Shown: in pieces, positions 25,301 through 34,300 of the stretch
Layout: the number at the start of each line of letters is the position of its first letter
How positions within the stretch are numbered: position 1 is the first letter of the stretch
Assembly: GCA_944472155.2 (NCBI GenBank)
Contig: OX235271.1
Coordinates: forward strand, 68,244,416 to 68,308,415
From: Trichobilharzia szidati
Lineage: Eukaryota > Platyhelminthes > Trematoda > Strigeidida > Schistosomatidae
DNA length: 64,000 nt
Direction: 5' to 3'
Program-made: the position numbers and the translations under genes
The notes under the pieces: generated by a model
The model's input: only the letters and a program-made list of their open reading frames with translations
Told to the model about the DNA's origin: nothing
Database searches by the model: none

Positions 25301-28300
25301 CACCACGAACAATGTTAGCTGACATAGGGTTAGGTTGGAAAAGAGTTAGTAGTGATCAGACGGAAACCTGGAATCAGTCAATAAAGTCTTTGAAAGTTTG
25401 TCTCAGTCAGCTACACAGGTAGGTGTAGACTCTCTGGTCGGGATCTTCGAGATGTTAGGAACCAATGGCTTGAGAGTGCTGGTGATATGACTCAGAACCG
25501 TTCTCAGTGGCACAGATGCATTCACTCTTTGAGATCTTGCAGATCCATTAAACCCTGATGTTTTTTCCTTGTTACTATTCTTTCTGTGACCCATTTCTGC
25601 TTATTATGGGTACTTTTGAATTTTTCTTTTTCATACTTTTGTAGGTTACATGGAGTGTGACAACTTGAACTGCTACATTATTGTGTAAAGCATTGTATTT
25701 AAACTCAGCTAGCCAGTATTATTAACTAGGCATTATTTCTGTGTAAACATTCAGCTAATCTGAAGTTTAGGAATTTACGGGCGCCTTGTCTTTCTTCCTT
25801 TCCTTTTGTTTGTATTTCACATATTGTATCTTGGACTTCTGTTATTGTCTGCTCAACTGACTGTATAGGAGGCAATGCTTGTCTTTTGTTTATTGTTGTT
25901 GTAAGTGTTGTTGTCATGGTAACTGTCAAACGTTGTGTTGTATCCATTTTGACGTTTTTTCTGTTGTTGTTGTTTACCGACTTATCTACTCACGTATTTC
26001 TTATCGTTCTCATTTGACCATTGTAGATATCATCTGTATATTCGTACGCTTGTATATAAAGAATCTCTTGACTTAGGTACTCTCACCCTTAGCTCTTTCT
26101 TCTTCAGTACCATTATATGTTTCCCCTAATTCTATGAGGATACATTCTAATTGGTTATGAAGGTTTTTTTCCCCTTTTTTCGAAGAAATTATGTATGTAT
26201 TTCCTTGCGTTAGCAGGTGATATGGTTTTAAGTCGAAACAGTAAAACTATCCTCTGCTAGCGACTTGTGTTTCCTTCTTTTGTCGTCCAGGTTCTGAATT
26301 ATTATTATTATTGAATAAACTGGTGTTAGCATTATTAGCGTGCGTCGGTGGCACAGCGGTAGAGCTGCTACCTTGATGTGGTGGTCGGGCTTGAACACCG
26401 CAATGACCCAACAAGCTATACTGGCTGAGACTTATTTCGCTTGAGGTCCTACCATGCCAGAAGGGTTGTTGGGATAACGGTTAGTCAAAAAGCAGTTACC
26501 CAACCCAATGCTATGACTCAAAGTAAATCACAAAATATCATACTGGATCGGTCGGGGCCCGGATCAACAAAGACCGTGCTTCCTGCTGCACTGTCACAGG
26601 GCAGAAGTGATAAATGTGCTGCTGAGACACACCAAATGAAAAACAACAACAGCGGTAGAGTGCTCGCCGACCACGCATGTGGTTCGCGGTCCGATTCCCG
26701 GTCTGCGCACTCCTTTACCTCGTTGAGCCAGTTATAAGTTTGGCAAAGAGGAAAGGTTGGGCATGAGGCTAGCAAATCCATCCTGTAAAAAATCAACACC
26801 ACTGCTACAGAAACTTCAAGCCACTAGCTTGAAGCCCTATGTTCCACTGGGCAGGTGAAGGAATATAACAAAGCATTATTAGCGATGGAGTGCTGGGCGA
26901 TATGAAAACAGTATGTGTCGTTACAACGTAAAAAAATATCACCCCCATAATAAAGCGCCTGCTCCGGCTGAGGATGGGTAGACTTCGATTTCCCTTTCGA
27001 AATACTTTCATGTGGCCGTAGCCATGTTCAGAATCTCTTCCAGGTAAGTCCTGTTCACTGGCTTGACGCTGCAGGGGTATTCCTAACAAAAGTGATAGGG
27101 CAAATGTGAACGTCTGGCGCCTACAACTGGACTGGTGGTGGACATACAGGTCTACCGAAGGGGGCTAGAAAACCATGATTTCAAACCTATGATGTATACG
27201 GTCTCAGAAGTCCGAAAGGATTAAATGGCGTATGAACCAGTTTTGGTTAGCAGCAACCATGGGAACGCTGTTCTTTTGCCCTGTGGATCATATTTCTTGT
27301 CAAAAGCCCTTTAAAACAATCAACTGTTTCGATCCAGACGTCCGGGCAGTATCACAGTCATCTCACAAACTATGAGATTTTGTGTGCTGCATCTCTTGGT
27401 GCGCATAATTCACCAAGTTTGTCATAATAAATAATAAGCAAATAAGAAATATACCGTTCTTAGCTTATTTCATCTGTGCTTTCATAGAATATGCTTTTGA
27501 GAAATTGGAAGGGGAGAGTGAATAACAAAAGTGTAGAGACTGCAAGCTGAGTTTTCCCTCAGTAAACTTAAGTAACTTAAAAAAATGTGACCACTCCAAG
27601 TAGTGCACAGCTAGCCTATTTTTATGTGTCTAGTTCTTAGTGTTGATACTGATCAAATTCTATCAGTCAAGTCTGTAGTGTGATCACCGAGCTAGGTGAC
27701 TTGTGATCGGGGCAGTTCACTTTGAATCTATGTTAGCTGGCTGGGGGCAATCGGTAGAGAAGCCATGAACCTAGGTCTCGTGCTGCAACTTTAAAGGGAC
27801 TGATGTTCCCCCTGAGGCGGTTGATACCGGTGCAAATATCAGTAGCGACATCTGTTGCTTGAAGATTGCAGATACGTCTTCTTGCTGGCACGAATGCCAA
27901 CAAGCATAAAATATATATTGAGGGCTTCTTGATGACTACCTCCAACTGTGTAACAGTAATTCAGTACTAATCAATAATTTCACTAGTTATATTTTTAAAG
28001 CGACTTCATTTTATCCATTCGTTTCTTTATTATTTATAATAGGCGAAATATTCAATGGAGCCAGTGATATCTGGAGTCTGGGACTAACCTTAATGGAATT
28101 GGCTATTGGACAGTATCCAATTCCGTCTATTGATCCAGTTGATTTTGTACGTGCATTTGCACCAGATCAAGAAACAAATATGCTTGAGCATACGAGAGCT
28201 GCAAAAACTGGTGAACTACTACCTGGTAAGTAATATTGGACTTATAGTGACCCGATTGTTTCTTATTTCTTCCTCGTGTTTGTGGATTTTACTATCTGTT

Positions 28301-31300
28301 GTTTGTCTGTCTGTTTTCAACAGAGAACTTTGCACCAATGTGCAGCAGTTCAATTCATCACACTCCATGTAGCACACAAAGTAAGAGAAGAAAGTAGAAG
28401 AAATGCAAAATAGAGACAGTAAACAGAGACAAAGAAGGATAGTAATATCGATGAACAATATAGTTTCATTGGGTATTATAAGTCAAGGAATGGATGCATC
28501 TGCACCAGTCATTGAGAACGATTTTGAGCCATATCACCAATTGTCTCCAGCCACTGGTTTTTGTTTACCGTACCGAGGACCCCAACCAGTCAGGAAGTGT
28601 ACACCTTCCTACGTGACCTCTTTAAACTAACTGTTGTAGATTTCATTGACTGGTGCCATGTTTTGGTTTGACCACCGCTAGCTCTTTCCCAGCCTGACCC
28701 TATATCAGCTAACATTTCCCGTAGAGGAAGGCAATGAATAGGCCTACGGAACACATGTCCTAACCATCTCAGTCGATGCAGCTTTACAGCCTTGTCGATT
28801 GATATCCCCTCCTCACCCAGCACTCCATGCCTAACCTCAATATTGCTCAGCCTATTATACCACTTCACACGGGAGATAGAACACAGGTACCTGTGATCAA
28901 AGACAGCTAGCCTTTTCATGTCTTCCACTCTCAATGGCCAGGTCTCACAGCTATAAAGGAGGACTGAGAGAACTTCTGAGCATTACACACGCCCTTTAGT
29001 CGATAGCCGGATATCACGTCTATGCCAGAGACAGCGTAGACGGGCAAATGCGAAACGAGCCTCCTGTATCTGTGGGGATTTTACTATAGCAATACTAACA
29101 CCAAACTAGTTATCAGGTAATCATTGGGGATGTAATAATAATAATCTGCTTTATTCCAAAGACAGTACTTATAATGCTGCATGGAATTCTCCGCGCTTGT
29201 CACAATATTGCATCTAATTTACTCAAAATGTAAATAAAAATTAACCCCAGGAATTTATCCACATTTACAGTAGAAATAGAGGTCAAAAATGTGTAAAGTA
29301 CAAATTAGAAATAATAACTCTAATAATAATAATAATAATAATAACAGTGGGTTTATTTCGAGCAGTATTGTTGATACAGTTTGGGAATTTTAGCATGTTA
29401 TAAAGTATTGAGTCTAATGTTCTCTTGATATAATAGCATGGTGAAGGGAGAAACAAAAAAATAACTGTTATTACAGAGCTTAAATGTTGTTTACACTTAT
29501 GAGAATATAAACAAAGAAAAGTGAGAGAATTTTTGTTATAAAAAGAATAATAACAGTAAAGCTTGGTGGAATAAGGATTGAGAAAATTGTTTATTAACTA
29601 CTAGTGCAAAGAAGGTTAGTTAGTTCGTCCCTGACACTATTTCCACCACATAAATTATTAGCTAAATTGTTAGCCCTACTAGCAGTGATCAGAGTTCTAT
29701 GAAGTATGACGTAGTCTTTTTTAAGTAACGTAGGAAAGAATAAGGGGGAAAATAATGAGGAATAGGTAAGATGCAGCAGTTGGCAAACTGTAAGAGGAGG
29801 AGGCGTTGAGTTACGCCTGAGTGCCTTCACTTCTTAATATAAAAAGTCATACGGAACATGTTTTTAGAAATCACTGAGACGTGAGAAGACCAGGATAGAT
29901 CAGAAGAAATACTTAGTCGAAGATACTCGAAGTCAGACTTGATTTCTATATCACTACCATCATCATTTCTACAACGGTCATAGGAATTAACAGCCTGTTT
30001 AGCATTCTTTTACACCAGAAGCTGAAACTAACAGTTTCACATTTAGAAGAATTTAGACAAAGACCATTTACTGACTTCCGATAGAAAGCTGTTCATCTTA
30101 GTTCAATCTAGCTGGGAGTTAACAGGCACTGAAACAGTTAGGTCATCTACATACTTAACAAAGTTCTGATAGCATTATTAGAAGACGGAGATTATCTGAA
30201 AAATGTGATGTATTTGCGCTATACATTTCGAACAATCTGATCACACATTCATCTAATCAGAGTGAGCCAAGTCATGCAAGAAGAAAGAAAACGGAAAAGG
30301 AGAAAAAACAGCGCCTTCACGGACACCAGCCTCGTTAAGCAGTGAAGTCGACGACTTCCCCTAACATACAAATTACTGTTTTCTTCCTGAAAATCCGAAT
30401 GCAGCTATTCGAAAACCCAACAGTCAGTTTGGGCTTCAGCAAGCTTGTTTAACAAAGTATCCCTAGGTACTAAGTCGAAAGCAGATGTGTAATCTAGGAA
30501 GGTGCAGCGAACAAATTTAGTCCCCTTGTCTAGACTGGATACAATGTTATGATGCAAGACTGCAGCTGCATCTAAAGTACCTCTACTATGTTTGTAGGCG
30601 AATCGTTTGGGATCAAAAAGACAGTTGCAGCGAAGAAAATTTTCTTTCCGACGAAGTCATCATTTGGGCTGTACATTCGTGTATTTATATCAAATGGATG
30701 GGAAAGTTCCAGAATAATTTCTGGTTACGGGTTAAATTAATAAAAATTACAATTAGGAATTAGAATACCATAATAAACAGGGGGATGGGTAAAACTCAAA
30801 CAAAGTAGCATAATAACTAGGAAGATTGACATTGTGCAATTGGGGGTTAGAAATGTAAAAATAACAAAATATACAGGATGTTTGGATAAGAAACTAGTGT
30901 GATGAATAATTGTTTATGCAATCAGGGATTAAATATGTAGAAATAGTAAAATGACAAAATGAACAGGAAGTGTGGATATGGAAATATGGTAGTGTAGACA
31001 GGGATTAAGAAAACTTAAAATAACATGAATAAACAGGAAGTTTAGATAAGAAAGGCGATGGGATGGTCATTATTAAAAAAAATTTACCTGTTTACATTGG
31101 CCATGGCAGGGACAGGGGTTGGACGTATTTCTTTTGGATACAAAGAGTGGGTTTGAGTTTTTGGATAGCTAACGCCTCAGGTATGCCCAAATGTCCTGAT
31201 TTCACTCCCTTTGACAGGTTTGATTGAATCTTGTATATTACTTTGAAGGACTTTTCGAAAGGCGCTGAATGTCCTGATTTTACCAGATGTTCTGTCACTG

Positions 31301-34300
31301 AACTGTATACACGTTTTTGGTCTCCGTTTACTAGCCAGGCTGGGTAGTGTTCACGAGCGCGTTTTCCAAGTTGGCGCATGGTACGGCCGATGTACTCAGC
31401 TCCACAAGAGCAAGTAAACTGGTATATGCACGTTGAGGTGGCCCAATGCGACAGCTTGTCTTTCGCGTTCTGGTTGAACAGTTTCTTGCTTGAAAACGTC
31501 AGTCGTAGGCTTGTGGCGAAGTATGTTTTCCTCGGCGATTTGGAGAGGCGTTTGCGAAGGATTTCTGCTTCAATATCACCTTTGAATTCTAGATTAAGCA
31601 GAAGTATTTTCTTTGGGACGGATTGGACTTGTTCCGAAGTCTTCTTAGGTTTGAGATTCTTGTCTATGAACTTGGGCGGGAAACCGTTTTCCATCAGGGT
31701 TTTTCGGAGATTACGCAGTTCTTCTTCGATCACTTCCTCACTGCATATCTTCCGAATCCTCGAGGAAAGAGCGTATATCAGGTTCCTCTTTCTGCTTAGC
31801 TGTACGAAGCTTTGAAAGTTGATGAATTGTCCAGTCCATGTAGGCTTTTTGTATATGGACCTTTTCAAAGAGTTGTTGTCATTTCTTGTCAGATGGACGT
31901 CCAGGAAGTGGAACATTCCGTCGGATTCGGTCTCAAGTGTAAAGTCGATGTTTGGGTGGGCGTTGTTGATGATTTGAAGTAAGTTTTTAGGATCCAGCTT
32001 CTCATCACAAATGATGAAAGTATCATCAATGTATCTCTTGTAGAGATGAAGGTCGTTGATAGTTGATGATAAGGGGTTGTTTTTGGAGGCTGGCCATAAA
32101 ATAGTCGGCTGGGAGTGGTCCGAGTGGAGAGCCCACTCCTTATAGCTTGATTCCACACCGTATTTTTGGTGCAAGTATGGAATTTTCAGCATGTGATATC
32201 GGTAACCCAAATTTTGCATGCCGACCATTGATATCAGGTGTGCGTCGGCAGGCGATCGGACCTCGGCCATGTGCATGGGCGGCGAGAGTCCTAACCACTG
32301 CCACCGACGCACACACGTGATCTTAGCTCAGAGAGCCGAGAAGCGATATTATATTATTATTGTTTCCTTTAGTTCTTAGAGGAACATAGGGCTTCAGCCA
32401 CGCGTCTCCATTGCGTTCGATTCTCTGCTAGAGTCTTCACCTGGCTCCAAGTCTGCCCACACGTTTTCATCTCCTCTTCACATGACCTCCTCCAAGTCAC
32501 TCTTGCACTGACGATCAACTCGCCGCTTCCCTTTCGGGTTCCACTCGAGCAATGGCTTGTGTAGTGATGTCACTTGATGGTTTCCTCAGAGTATGGCCAG
32601 CCAATCCATCTCCATTTCTTCCTGACTATTTGTTTCACAATCGGTTCCTGTTGGGTTGGTTCACTGATTGTCAAAGATCCCTGTTGCTGATCTTTTCTGG
32701 CCGGCCATCTGATCTTGAGTATTGAGTGAAGACAGCAAACATTTAGCTGGATATTTAAATTTAGATTGTTAGTTTTCTTAGGGCTTTGGATTAATTTTAG
32801 TGTAGATTTCGTCACGAACCGAAATTAGTTAGATATAATCAAAAACCATGGGGTACGGGACAGCTGTTTCATCCTAGTTTGTTACTCCTCATCAGTACAC
32901 ACACACACACATGAGACCTAATAAGGGATGAAGCCTAGGCCATCAGGTTAAAAGGCGACCACCCCGTTGAACATTCAACCATAAGGATAACCGGGATTCT
33001 ACAATAGCGCATAAATTCTAACTTCTATCATTTCGTGATTTATGCCGCCATCGCTGATGAATTCGTAGTACTCTGTAACCCACTGAATTTTGTTACTTAA
33101 ATTTCAGTCTCAGTGTGGCATCAGGTTTAATCTCATTCGTAGGTGTAGACAACCCGGTAGTATTATCAGGTCGTCATACAACATGTTCGACTGGTTGTCA
33201 GGTGAACCAGTATACATGTGGCTATTGCAGATTTGAATAATGCCTGTTCAAGTGTGATGTCCTGCCACTAGTCGTGCTTATCTCCGTCTTCATATCGATT
33301 AAGTGTAGCGTAAATTACACAACAACAACAGACAACAATCAGCATAAATGGGAGGAACCTGAAAGAAACAACCTCATTTACCTACCTGGGAAGCATCGTT
33401 TCAACTACAGGCCGACGGAACTGACGAGGATATCAAAGCAAGAATCGGAAAAGCAAGACAAGCTTTCACTACTCTCAAGTCTGTGTGGAGGTCAACAGCA
33501 CTCAGCATCAAAAATAACATCCGGATTTTCAACTCCAATATGAAGTCAGTGCTACTCACAAAACGGATCAGAGACTTGGTGCCACGTCACGAAGGGTACT
33601 TCGAACAAACTACAGACCTTCATTAACAGTTGTCTTCGCTCACTACTCAAAATCAGATGGCCGGCCAGAAAAGATCAGCAACAGAGATCTCTGGCGATGA
33701 GCGAACCAACCAGGAACCGATTGTGAAACAAATAGGCAGGAAGAAATGGAGATGGATTGGCTGGCCATACTCTGAGGAATCCATCAAGTGACATCACTAG
33801 ACAAGCCATTGCTCGAGTGGAACCCGAAAGGGAAGTGGCGAGTTGGTCGTCAGTGCAAGGTTGACTTGGAGGAGGTCATGTGAAGAGGAGATGAAAGTGT
33901 GTGGGCAGACTTGGAGCCAGGTGAAGACTCTAGCAGAGAATCGAACGCAATGGAGACGCGTGGCTGAAGCCCTATGTTCCTCTAGGAATTAAAGGAAACA
34001 ATCATAATAATAAATTACACCGAAATTAGTCATACTTACAACCTGAATCTTCAATTTCCGGAGTTAACGGCTGCTGATATGTTTTGTGCTTACTGATGAT
34101 GATGATGAACGGCTGTGTAGTTAGTTAATAAACAGTAGTACTTCAGTTGACATTAAATAAATTTCTTTTTTCTACATTTTTCCATTTCTTCCATACTTTT
34201 TAATATCTCTATCAGTGTTTTAATTTTTACATTTCAGCACTGACAGATCCAAAAAGTCGTTCTACAATCGGTATGTATGATTTATTCGCTTATATTGTAG

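Noticed and set aside
31378..31815. 145-codon plus-strand ORF
   Set aside because: Antisense shadow of the PLE RT-endonuclease frame.
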